DNA of 64,000 nt from Elusimicrobiota bacterium. Lineage in GTDB: Bacteria; Elusimicrobiota; UBA8919. The stretch covers positions 31,164 through 95,163 of the forward strand of contig JAFGLF010000078.1 of assembly GCA_016928195.1 (NCBI GenBank). Reading direction: 5' to 3'. Both the position numbers and the translations under genes were made by a program. The stretch's first letter is position 1. The number at the start of each line of letters is the position of its first letter. The notes below the pieces were generated by a model. That model did no database searches, was not told the DNA's origin, and saw only the letters and a list, made by a program, of their open reading frames with translations. Below are positions 29,462 through 37,506 of this stretch, in pieces.

Positions 29462-30716
29462 ATTTTGCTACCGCTATTGTTCCGCTGTACATCTTGCCGT
29501 CCAGCTCAAACTGATATATGTATACTCCGCTCTCCACTATATTATCCAGTCCGTCCTCCCCATCCCAAAAACTCCCATCTGCCAATGCATTTATTGTCCT
29601 TACCTTCCTGCCGGTTATATCATATATGCTTATGTCTACATCCTTGCCTGCTAATCCGTCAAAATTTGCCTGGTCATTATTCCCGTCTCTTAATGCAGGT
29701 GTTATTATCTTTTCAGCCGGCCGTACCGGCAATACCTCTTTAGCAGGCAATATCGCATATATGGAAAAATGCGACAGCTTGGCTATCACAACCTTATTTT
29801 CTTTATCTACTTCCCCGCCTATATACCGCCACTCTATTCCATCCCAGTAGAAAACACGCAAATTATCTTCCTCGCCTTCAGGTACTACACCGTCCAAATA
29901 ACTCATCTCTACCATTACTGGTATTTCAAATGTCAGCCCGGAAGGAAAAAACTCATACGCACACACAGGCGGACCATCCTTTGCAGAACCGTTCCCTCTG
30001 GATAAGAGTTCTACATTTCTCTTTAATACCGATATCTCCGTAGTCCCTTTAACCGCTCCAGGCGGTATATTCAGCTTTATCTTGTTCGGTATCTCTATTG
30101 TCCCACCGCCAAGCCCTATTTTCTCGGATATCTTTACTGACGAAATTATTGTTGCATTGACATTAAATGAATATGCCTCATCTATATGCACTGTTGTTGA
30201 AGGTGAATCTATCCTGAAAAACAGACTCCTCTGTTCCCCTTTGCCTATATCGTATCCTTTGACTCCCTTTTTATCAGATGCTTTGGCAAATGTGTTGACA
30301 TGTGCTATTGTTTCTGTCATAAATATTACATCATGCTTATCAAAATCATCTACTGCCGGCTTGTTATCAGTGAATATTCCGTAGAACATTATCTCTTCGT
30401 CCCTGTCGCTGAATTTACTCACCAGTTCCCATGGTGAATTGTGCCCCATTGACAATGCTACCGCAAACGGATCATCCCCGTCATTGGTTATTGTCATTGT
30501 GCCGAATACCATACTCTCATTCTTTTCTATCTCTACCGACACAGAATCTGTAGACGCTACTATACTGAAACTTAATTTTCCTCCCAAGCTGTTTATCATT
30601 ATCTCGCCAGAAAGGCAGGGAGTAAGTGAGAGAGCAAGTAAGCAAGTAAGTAAAATCTTACACATACGTACCTGCAATTTATTAGTATAATATTTTTTCT
30701 TATTCATTATTTTCAC
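29460..30716 (-). CDS. Secreted protein with ZU5-like region and FlgD/T9SS-like C-terminal domain
   Basis: IPPGAVKGTTEISV, LRVFYWDGIEWRYIGGEVDKENK, C-terminus VDISIYDITGRKVRTI...GDNIVESGVYIYQFE-type...GTIAVAK; GTG start at 30716 or ATG at 30707. Confidence 0.75.
   Translation of the reverse strand: MKIMNKKKYYTNKLQVRMCKILLTCLLALSLTPCLSGEIMINSLGGKLSFSIVASTDSVSVEIEKNESMVFGTMTITNDGDDPFAVALSMGHNSPWELVSKFSDRDEEIMFYGIFTDNKPAVDDFDKHDVIFMTETIAHVNTFAKASDKKGVKGYDIGKGEQRSLFFRIDSPSTTVHIDEAYSFNVNATIISSVKISEKIGLGGGTIEIPNKIKLNIPPGAVKGTTEISVLKRNVELLSRGNGSAKDGPPVCAYEFFPSGLTFEIPVMVEMSYLDGVVPEGEEDNLRVFYWDGIEWRYIGGEVDKENKVVIAKLSHFSIYAILPAKEVLPVRPAEKIITPALRDGNNDQANFDGLAGKDVDISIYDITGRKVRTINALADGSFWDGEDGLDNIVESGVYIYQFELDGKMYSGTIAVAK
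30622..30653. repeat. Tetranucleotide-like tandem (RTAAG/GCAAGTAA words) in signal-peptide codons
   Basis: GTAAGTGAGAGAGCAAGTAAGCAAGTAAGTAA. Confidence 0.75.
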
Positions 30717-30790
30717 TTGCTTACTCGCTTATCGAAGCGTAGCGAAGATCCCGATTCATCGGGACTCGCCTACTCGCCTACTCGCTTGCC
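30714..30790. repeat. Composite element CTTACTCGC...TTATCGAAGCGTAGCGAAGATCCCGATTCATCGGGACTCGCC
   Basis: Hairpin TCCCGATTCATCGGGA 30749-30764 flanked by CTYGCYTACTCGCC words; related to 47742-47802. Confidence 0.8.
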
Positions 30791-30794
30791 TCTT

Positions 30795-31877
30795 TTATTT
30801 TAGGAAATTAATATTGTCTATATACACATTTCCTGTGTTTACTTCATCCGTATTCTTTATTACAATAATTATTTTCATCGGATTGATAATATTAAACGGC
30901 ATATTCCACTCCAGTGTTTCCCATGTATTTGCTGTAGAAACAGATTTAATACCTGTATCCAGCCATCCTTCCGTTTCATTCCAGAAACCTACGGATATAT
31001 CTGCTGCTGTTGCCGAACATTTAATTTCTGCTCTTATTTTCATATAACGGCTAAAATCGTGATATCCCCATGTTTCAATCTTAGCCCAGTCAGTACCGCC
31101 GTCTACCGTACTGTTCCACTCCATATACAAACTTCCGGCATTTAAGGTGGAAGTGGAGCCATTGTGCGTTATTACAGAATCCGCAATACCAATAGCATCA
31201 CCTGCATAAATAAATACATTTGTAGAATCATTAAAATTGTCCCAGTACCACGTAGTGTTATCAGTCATAACAAACCTTAAATTCTCAAAATAATAAGTAC
31301 AGAGATTGCTGCCTAAATTATCCGGCGCAAAAATCAACTGTTTTATATTAGAATACCCTGCCAACGACTGGTCAATATCCCAGACACAATCTACCCACTC
31401 ACCGGCAGGGATCGCTTGTGAAAGCCATATCTGCTGGACTGTCGTATCACTCGAGTCTTTTATATCAATTTTTAAATTCATACCTGTACCGGCACATTCC
31501 ACATACACATCCATTCTAATCTTGTCAACACTGTTCTGCCAGTTCTCCTGCGGGAATGTCTTGGTCCGCGCAAACATATAGCCGGGCGACGTTGCGTTTG
31601 AAGACAATCTTAAACACTCTGTTGAATCAAATGTTATCCAGTCCAGATTCACCGGCCTTCCCCATAGCGGGTCTTCCCAGTAATGTGAATCGCAGTCGTC
31701 CCATTCGTACCATACATTCTCCATGATTTTCATCTGGATATTCAAATTGCCGTTGTCAGCACCGTAAAGACAAATGACATATGACAGATGACAGATGACA
31801 GCAATAGATAGAACATAGCGGATGACAGATGAAAGATTACATATAGTAGGTATTTTCATTTTCATAATTATTAACAT
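30795..31877 (-). CDS. Secreted CBM-like (CBM11-type) beta-sandwich protein
   Basis: Two WDDCDSHYW / WDNFNDST domains with KIRMDVYVECAGTGMNLKIDIKDSSD pattern. Confidence 0.55.
   Translation of the reverse strand: MLIIMKMKIPTICNLSSVIRYVLSIAVICHLSYVICLYGADNGNLNIQMKIMENVWYEWDDCDSHYWEDPLWGRPVNLDWITFDSTECLRLSSNATSPGYMFARTKTFPQENWQNSVDKIRMDVYVECAGTGMNLKIDIKDSSDTTVQQIWLSQAIPAGEWVDCVWDIDQSLAGYSNIKQLIFAPDNLGSNLCTYYFENLRFVMTDNTTWYWDNFNDSTNVFIYAGDAIGIADSVITHNGSTSTLNAGSLYMEWNSTVDGGTDWAKIETWGYHDFSRYMKIRAEIKCSATAADISVGFWNETEGWLDTGIKSVSTANTWETLEWNMPFNIINPMKIIIVIKNTDEVNTGNVYIDNINFLK
31768..31852. repeat. Heptamer tandem (GACARAT-like) in signal-peptide codons
   Basis: GACAAAT 31769, GACATAT 31776, GACAGAT 31783, GACAGAT 31790, GACAG 31797, and GGATGACAGATGAAAG later. 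Confidence 0.85.
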
Positions 31878-31878
31878 T

Positions 31879-32784
31879 TTACTTTTTTCTTACTTTCTCA
31901 CTCTCTTGCTCTCTTATTTCAATGTATGTCTTTATGAATTTCCTTCCGCTTATTCCTTTCCCCGCTGTCTTTATCTCCATTAATGTCATATACTTTTTAT
32001 CAATGTACTTTTCCCTATCCGGCATCTCTATATATACATTAAAACTTTTTTTCTTTCTCCTTCTTATCTTGAGCTCAGCAGGAACAAATGATAAAATCAT
32101 CCCCTCAGGCGCTGCTTCGTATCCATCCTTGATTCGTATATTTGCTTTATTTATATCCTCCTGGCTTATTTCATATTTCCTGCTTCTCTTTGATATGTTC
32201 TTTATCTCTATTATCCCTATGAGTTCGCAAGTAGAATCTGCTACCGCATACAACTCCTCAGGCTCTACTTCAAAACTCAAATCAACCGGCTTTATCTTCT
32301 CTTTCGTTTTTACTGGTGCTATACTGAAAAGCAGTGAACCCTCTATCCCGGGAGTAACAGATACCATACCTGCTCCCGCTCCTATCCTTGATACACAGCT
32401 CCACAAGTTTACCTGATACTTCTTACCCAAATATATTTCATCATCCGGTATACTGATAATTACATCGCTTATCGCATATTCTTCAGGTCCAACCTCAAAT
32501 CTTTCCTTGCTCAACCTTATCCATTCCGTTGACGGTATAACCTCAAACCCCTCCCGCAGATGTTCTTTCTGGGGCACAACCGGATGTATATCTATTCTTA
32601 CTTTCTCCTCCCCAGTATTCTGTACCTTTAACGGCAGGTTAGCTATTTCTCTAATATTATATTCCCCGCCTATCTGCAGATTCTCTATGAATATATTATT
32701 GAATTCTGTCGATATACCTAATCCAGAAGCTATACTGTTAAATGCAAGAATAATAACTATTAATAATGAAAACTTTTTTATCAT
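31879..32784 (-). CDS. Secreted Ig-like/DUF916-like protein
   Basis: Signal peptide; EKVRIDIHPVVPQKEHLREGFEVIPSTEWIRLSKERFEVGPEEYAISDVIISIPDDE. Confidence 0.5.
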   Translation of the reverse strand: MIKKFSLLIVIILAFNSIASGLGISTEFNNIFIENLQIGGEYNIREIANLPLKVQNTGEEKVRIDIHPVVPQKEHLREGFEVIPSTEWIRLSKERFEVGPEEYAISDVIISIPDDEIYLGKKYQVNLWSCVSRIGAGAGMVSVTPGIEGSLLFSIAPVKTKEKIKPVDLSFEVEPEELYAVADSTCELIGIIEIKNISKRSRKYEISQEDINKANIRIKDGYEAAPEGMILSFVPAELKIRRRKKKSFNVYIEMPDREKYIDKKYMTLMEIKTAGKGISGRKFIKTYIEIREQESEKVRKK

Positions 32785-32836
32785 ACAAACTCAGGTGAGG
32801 AGCGGGAATTATCCGCCCCCCACCTATAAACACTAA

Positions 32837-33475
32837 TTATGTCTGTTCAATCGCTGTTATTGTGACCTGTATTGTCTGAGGTACGGCATACTGGTCTAAA
32901 TTTGAAAGTGAAGTAGGTGCATTGAAGAAAAACAGGTTAAGCAGCGAAAAACCAGGGTCTGCATCATAACCATCCACATCAGCACCATTAGCACCGTCAA
33001 CTGCCGGGTCTGTTGGTGTATCGCTTACAAATGTCCCGGCTCCTGATGAAGGTGCCTGGGTAGATGTTTTATCCGTTTCGGTAATTACATCGTTGTCACT
33101 GAACCAGCCAACCTCCGGAGTTTCGTTATACTTAGCAAATACTGTTGCAAGAACGAACTTGTCAGTATCAGTATCGTTTAACGATGCTGTTCCTACGGTC
33201 CAGCCGGTCGGCTTGGATGTAATTCTTAACTTAAATGTGACGTTTACAGCGCCGATATTTTTGGTTGTGGTTCTTTCGGCTGTAGTGGATACATCGGAGG
33301 AACCTACTACTACATACCCAAGAACTACGGTATCACCAAGCACAACAATTGATACTCCGCTTGCTTCTATAACGGTAACACCGATATTGAATACGCCATT
33401 ATCAACAGCTCTAAGTGTGTTCGAAGCGGCAAACATCAGGCATATAATACCACATATCGCCAATATTTTTTTCAT
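32837..33475 (-). CDS. Small secreted protein of unknown function
   Basis: 212 aa; MKKILAICGIICLMFAASNTLRA signal peptide; RBS AGGGGGTGAT. Confidence 0.6.
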   Translation of the reverse strand: MKKILAICGIICLMFAASNTLRAVDNGVFNIGVTVIEASGVSIVVLGDTVVLGYVVVGSSDVSTTAERTTTKNIGAVNVTFKLRITSKPTGWTVGTASLNDTDTDKFVLATVFAKYNETPEVGWFSDNDVITETDKTSTQAPSSGAGTFVSDTPTDPAVDGANGADVDGYDADPGFSLLNLFFFNAPTSLSNLDQYAVPQTIQVTITAIEQT

Positions 33476-33493
33476 AGTTTATCACCCCCTTTG

Positions 33494-33580
33494 AGGCAAC
33501 CCGTCCACCCTGACTCCGCCAGTTGGCGGAACGTCGGGGCGCGTGGTCTTGTGCCCCCCGGGTTTCCCCGGAGTTTACCT
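33494..33580 (-). ncRNA. Candidate structured leader resembling a GEMM/c-di-GMP-I riboswitch
   Basis: Minus strand AGGTAAA-[CTCCGGG GAAA CCCGGGG]-GGCACAAGACCACG-[hairpin]-GTGGACGGGTTGCCT; helix GGTAA/TTGCC closes it, GAAA tetraloop stem of 7 bp, immediately upstream of RBS. Confidence 0.35.
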
Positions 33581-33689
33581 TTCACTTTATTCTTAATACA
33601 AATATCCTGTGCTTTGTGTCTAGATAAGTTTATTCTGGTATTCTTTGTAAATTCAGTCAAGAAGCAAAAATACGGGATATTTCTCCTCT

Positions 33690-33749
33690 GTTAATACGTA
33701 TTAGTAATACGGTTTAACAACATTATAACATAAAGCAATATTTTGTCAA
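33690..33749 (-). promoter_or_regulatory. Consensus sigma70 promoter with LacI-type operator(s) upstream of the 33475-28296 operon
   Basis: Minus strand TTGACA-N16-TATAAT; TAATACGTATTA perfect palindrome at 33692-33703; related to 28132-28178. Confidence 0.75.
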
Positions 33750-33878
33750 GAGAAAAATTAAATTATAAAAAATATTTTTTTTGAGGTAACTATATATCCC
33801 GGATTGTCCGACGATAGTAGGGGCAATGAGGTTAAGCAGGAAAAGAAAACGTTTGTAAAATAAGTTATTAAAAGAGGA

Positions 33879-35096
33879 TTACTTTTCTTTAGATTTTCTT
33901 AGTTCGATTAGTAGATTATTTTGTTCCGGTGTATTTACAGAGCGGGTTAAATTTTCCATATCAGTATATCTTGTTTTAAAAAGATTATATTTTTTCTTTA
34001 CCTTAAGTATTCTTCGGACAGATTCATTAAGTCTTTCTTCTGTTATTTTTCCGTTCTTAACAGCCCTATAAACTTCATCCCATGCTGATTTCTGTGCTTC
34101 TTTTCTTCCTACAAAAAGGAGAATATCCACTCCGGCATTGATACACTGTACAGCCAGGGTGCCAACTCCTTTTTTCTTTCTTATTCCACCCATATTGAAA
34201 TCATCGGTAATTATAATACCGTCATATCCCATATTCTTTCTTAAAACCTCAGAGATCATTTTCTTCGATAAAGTTGCCGGCAAGTTTACGTCACCGGTTA
34301 CTTTGGGGACAGCAATATGCGCAGTCATAATCATATCTGCTTCTTTTTCTTTTATCGCTTTAAAATAAGGAATTAATTTACCTTCTTTTAATTCCTCATA
34401 TGTTTTATAGGTTACAGGCATGGATCTGTGCGGGTCAGGCGCAACATCTCCGTAACCAGGAAAATGTTTTATACATCCCACAAGATGTCCTTTTCGGTAC
34501 CCTTTCAGATAAGCAACTACATATTCTGCAGAAACGAAAGGATTTTTATGGAAAGAACGTTCAAACTTTACAATATGACTTTTTTCATTGATATTTAAAT
34601 CCGCAACCGGAGAAAAATTTGTATTAATACCTGCTGCTCTCAATTGGACAGCCGTATAAAAAGCGGCTTTTTTCGCCAGCGACGGTTCGACATTATTGCC
34701 GATGTATTTTTGGCTCGGATAAACCACCACTCCCTTTTTCAGCCGGTTTACTTTCCCGCCCTCCTGGTCGGTAGAAATTAATAACGGTATACTGCCGTTA
34801 TACTTTTCAGCATATTTCTGTAACTTGTTTGACAGCCCTGCAATCTGTTTTGGAGTTAATTTATCTATATCTACATAACCAAGAAAAACATTGCCCCAGT
34901 GGTATTTTTTAAAAGACTGTTCGGATTCAAGGTCCTCACCTAGATTACCTATCATAAACATCTGCCCGACTTTCTCTTCAAGAGTCATTTTGTTCAACAA
35001 ATCATCAATATCACAGAAAGCCGGCTGAACAACAAAAGCACTAAAAATCAGTATAATTAAATATCTTATAATCCGACAAAAACTATTAACCTTCAC
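33879..35096 (-). CDS. Glycoside hydrolase family 3, beta-N-acetylhexosaminidase-like
   Basis: LLISTDQEGGKVNRL, KHFPGYGDVAPDPH, IIITDDFNMGGI. Confidence 0.9.
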   Translation of the reverse strand: MKVNSFCRIIRYLIILIFSAFVVQPAFCDIDDLLNKMTLEEKVGQMFMIGNLGEDLESEQSFKKYHWGNVFLGYVDIDKLTPKQIAGLSNKLQKYAEKYNGSIPLLISTDQEGGKVNRLKKGVVVYPSQKYIGNNVEPSLAKKAAFYTAVQLRAAGINTNFSPVADLNINEKSHIVKFERSFHKNPFVSAEYVVAYLKGYRKGHLVGCIKHFPGYGDVAPDPHRSMPVTYKTYEELKEGKLIPYFKAIKEKEADMIMTAHIAVPKVTGDVNLPATLSKKMISEVLRKNMGYDGIIITDDFNMGGIRKKKGVGTLAVQCINAGVDILLFVGRKEAQKSAWDEVYRAVKNGKITEERLNESVRRILKVKKKYNLFKTRYTDMENLTRSVNTPEQNNLLIELRKSKEK

Positions 35097-36750
35097 TTTC
35101 CCACCGCATACCTGCAGCTATTGACTGTGCAATATTGGACAAATGGTCGCCTATCTTTTCCATATTATCCACAAAATCAACAAAAACTATTCCGGAATCA
35201 AGCAGACATTCCCCTTTATTAAGCCTTTTTGTATGATTACTTCTTAATTCAACCCTCATTTTATTCAATTCACCTTCTAACTCAAGAACTTCTTTAGCCA
35301 ATCTAACATCATAGTTTTTAAGTGCTTCTATGGTTTTTTCTATCATTCTATCAATTTTTTCATATATATTTTTCATTTCAACCTGCGATTTTTGACTGAA
35401 TTTCAATTTCATCTCAACCTTCCGTTCGGTAAGTTCTGCAATATTTACAGCATGGTCACCAACACGCTCAATATCATTAATTGAATGAAGTAAAACAGGA
35501 AGCTGTTCGGACTCTTTTACATCAAGTTCCCTTCTGGATAACTCAATAAGATACCTGGATATTTCTCTCTGAAAATTATCGGTAACTTCTTCCCTTTCTT
35601 TTACTTTTTTAATCAGTTTTGTATCTTTATTGAAAAAACCGGTTACAGCTTCACGCACCGCCTTCTGGGATATCTGTGTCATATAGATCATTTCTGTTCT
35701 TGCCTGGTTAAAAGCTAACTGCGGGCTGTCCAATAAATGCTGTTCCAGATACCTCGGTGCCATGGCTTCCTGGTCTCCTTCTTTTTCCGGCACAAGCCAG
35801 ATAGATAGTTTTTCCAGTACATTGATTGCAGGCAGGAATACAATAAAAGCATTAAATATATTAAATACACTGTGTGCTAATGCAATATGGAGCATAACAT
35901 TATTATCTGAAATCGGACCGGGAACCAACCATTCTATGAATTTCGGATATGTACCAGTATATACTAATACCATCATATACGCTGACCCTATTACGTTGAA
36001 AAGAGTATGTGCCATTGCCGTTCTTCTGGCATTCAAATTACCTCCGATGGATGCCATCTGGGCAGTTACCGTTGTACCTATGTTCTCCCCCAGTATTATA
36101 GGTACAGCCATTTCAAAAGATATAAGGCCGTTAAAAGCCATTATCTGTACCATAGCTACAGTGGCACTGCTTGACTGCAAAAGAATCGTCAAAAACATTC
36201 CGAATAAAAATCCTAGAACCGGATAATGACTGCCCATAACAACCACATTTCTCACAAACTCGCTTTTACCTATAGGACTGGAAACATCTTTTATAAAATG
36301 CAGCCCTATAAACAATATCCCGAATCCCAGTATTATTTCACCCCAGTATCTTATTTTTCTGTTTTTACCTATAATTGTAAGTAAAAACCCTATACCAACT
36401 GCAGGTAAGGCATATGTAGATATTTTAAAGATTGCAAGAAATGATATAAGCCATGCGGTAAATGTTGTACCTATGTTGGCTCCCATTACCACACCTATTG
36501 CCTGGCGCAATGTAAGCAAACCGGCATTAACCAGGCCGACAACGATTACTGTCATAGAGCTGCTGCTCTGGATTAAACAGGTCAGCCCTGTCCCCAAAAG
36601 TACCGCAATCAGAGGAATGGTTGTAAGCTTGTTAAGAATGCTTCTTAACTTATCCCCGGCTACTCTTCTGAGCCCGCCGGACATAAGATTCATACCATAA
36701 AGAAGAAATCCAAGCCCGCCTATTAATCCAAAAACAATCTCTTTTACCAT
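35086..36750 (-). CDS. Na/Pi cotransporter family protein with PhoU-like C-terminus
   Basis: LLYGMNLMSGGLR, LIQSSSSMTVIVVG, LLQSSSATVAMV, PhoU-like helical tail. Confidence 0.92.
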   Translation of the reverse strand: MVKEIVFGLIGGLGFLLYGMNLMSGGLRRVAGDKLRSILNKLTTIPLIAVLLGTGLTCLIQSSSSMTVIVVGLVNAGLLTLRQAIGVVMGANIGTTFTAWLISFLAIFKISTYALPAVGIGFLLTIIGKNRKIRYWGEIILGFGILFIGLHFIKDVSSPIGKSEFVRNVVVMGSHYPVLGFLFGMFLTILLQSSSATVAMVQIMAFNGLISFEMAVPIILGENIGTTVTAQMASIGGNLNARRTAMAHTLFNVIGSAYMMVLVYTGTYPKFIEWLVPGPISDNNVMLHIALAHSVFNIFNAFIVFLPAINVLEKLSIWLVPEKEGDQEAMAPRYLEQHLLDSPQLAFNQARTEMIYMTQISQKAVREAVTGFFNKDTKLIKKVKEREEVTDNFQREISRYLIELSRRELDVKESEQLPVLLHSINDIERVGDHAVNIAELTERKVEMKLKFSQKSQVEMKNIYEKIDRMIEKTIEALKNYDVRLAKEVLELEGELNKMRVELRSNHTKRLNKGECLLDSGIVFVDFVDNMEKIGDHLSNIAQSIAAGMRWESEG

Positions 36751-36781
36751 TAAAAACTCCTTTAATTATTTATACTTCCTT

Positions 36782-37423
36782 TTATTTCTTCGGATATCCT
36801 ACTGTCTGTGCAAGAATTATTTTTTGGCCCGGTTTAAGTTTCATTACTTTTGCCAGTGCCTCTTTATCAACAAAACCGCGTACAACGGTTGCCAATCCTT
36901 CGGATGCACAAAAAAGATAAACATTCTGGCTGATAAAACCGGTATCGGTAGCTGAATAAAAATCTTTATCCTCGGCTTTTACCTGCCCCATACGGGAAAA
37001 ATCTGCCACATAGACAAGATTTACCGGGGCTTCCTTAACGAAATCCTGCTTGCCTGTTAAAGCACGTACATCCTTGGCAAGAACCGGATCTAACATATGC
37101 TCCTTAGCATTATAAAGATAAAGACCTTCCGGCATAGAAACATAAATATCAATTTCCTGCCAGTTTACAGCAGATGGGGCTGTACGCTTCCCTGTATCTT
37201 CCCGGTTTACTCCGAATGCCGCCCAAAGCATATTGGAAAGAATCTGATCGGGTAATTTTTTAGAACTGAATTCCCGAGATGATTTTCTATTTTTAAGTGC
37301 CTGCATCAAAGGCTTACCGCCAGATGTCTGCGGTTTCAAAAGCTTAACCGGCCCCATATTCCCAGCATAAATTACAGATGTTACCAAAAAAACCAAAAAT
37401 AAAAACAAATTAAACCTTCTCAT
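36782..37423 (-). CDS. SagB-type nitroreductase family protein, secreted
   Basis: MRRFNLFLFLVFLVTSVIYA signal; ALKNRKSSREFSSKKLPDQILSNMLWAAFGVNR; start moved to 37423 because the upstream ORF extension is a repeat. Confidence 0.8.
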   Translation of the reverse strand: MRRFNLFLFLVFLVTSVIYAGNMGPVKLLKPQTSGGKPLMQALKNRKSSREFSSKKLPDQILSNMLWAAFGVNREDTGKRTAPSAVNWQEIDIYVSMPEGLYLYNAKEHMLDPVLAKDVRALTGKQDFVKEAPVNLVYVADFSRMGQVKAEDKDFYSATDTGFISQNVYLFCASEGLATVVRGFVDKEALAKVMKLKPGQKIILAQTVGYPKK

Positions 37424-37440
37424 ACTGCCTCCTCTTATTT

Positions 37441-37506
37441 CTCGAAGCAACTTGTAGTGAGCTTGTCGAACTAAGTACAGATCCGCCAATCCGCAGTGGC
37501 GGATAT
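37441..37506. repeat. Composite repeat CTCGAAGCAACTTGTAGTGAGCTTGTCGAA + TCCGCCA-TGGCGGA hairpin
   Basis: Hairpin 37482-37503. Confidence 0.75.

Noticed and set aside
29303-29743. Plus-strand ORFs (e.g. FPIPYCLPPDVSPTPYCLPFSLLPIPYCLLP)
   Set aside because: Translation of the repeat array and antisense of 29460..30716; no protein-like features
31922-32416. 164-aa plus-strand ORF
   Set aside because: Antisense of 31879..32784, which has a signal peptide and RBS context
33491-33694. Plus-strand 67-aa ORF over the 33475 leader
   Set aside because: Explained by the structured leader and promoter of the minus-strand operon; no RBS or homology-like sequence
35762-36226. 154-aa plus-strand ORF
   Set aside because: Antisense of the Na/Pi cotransporter gene
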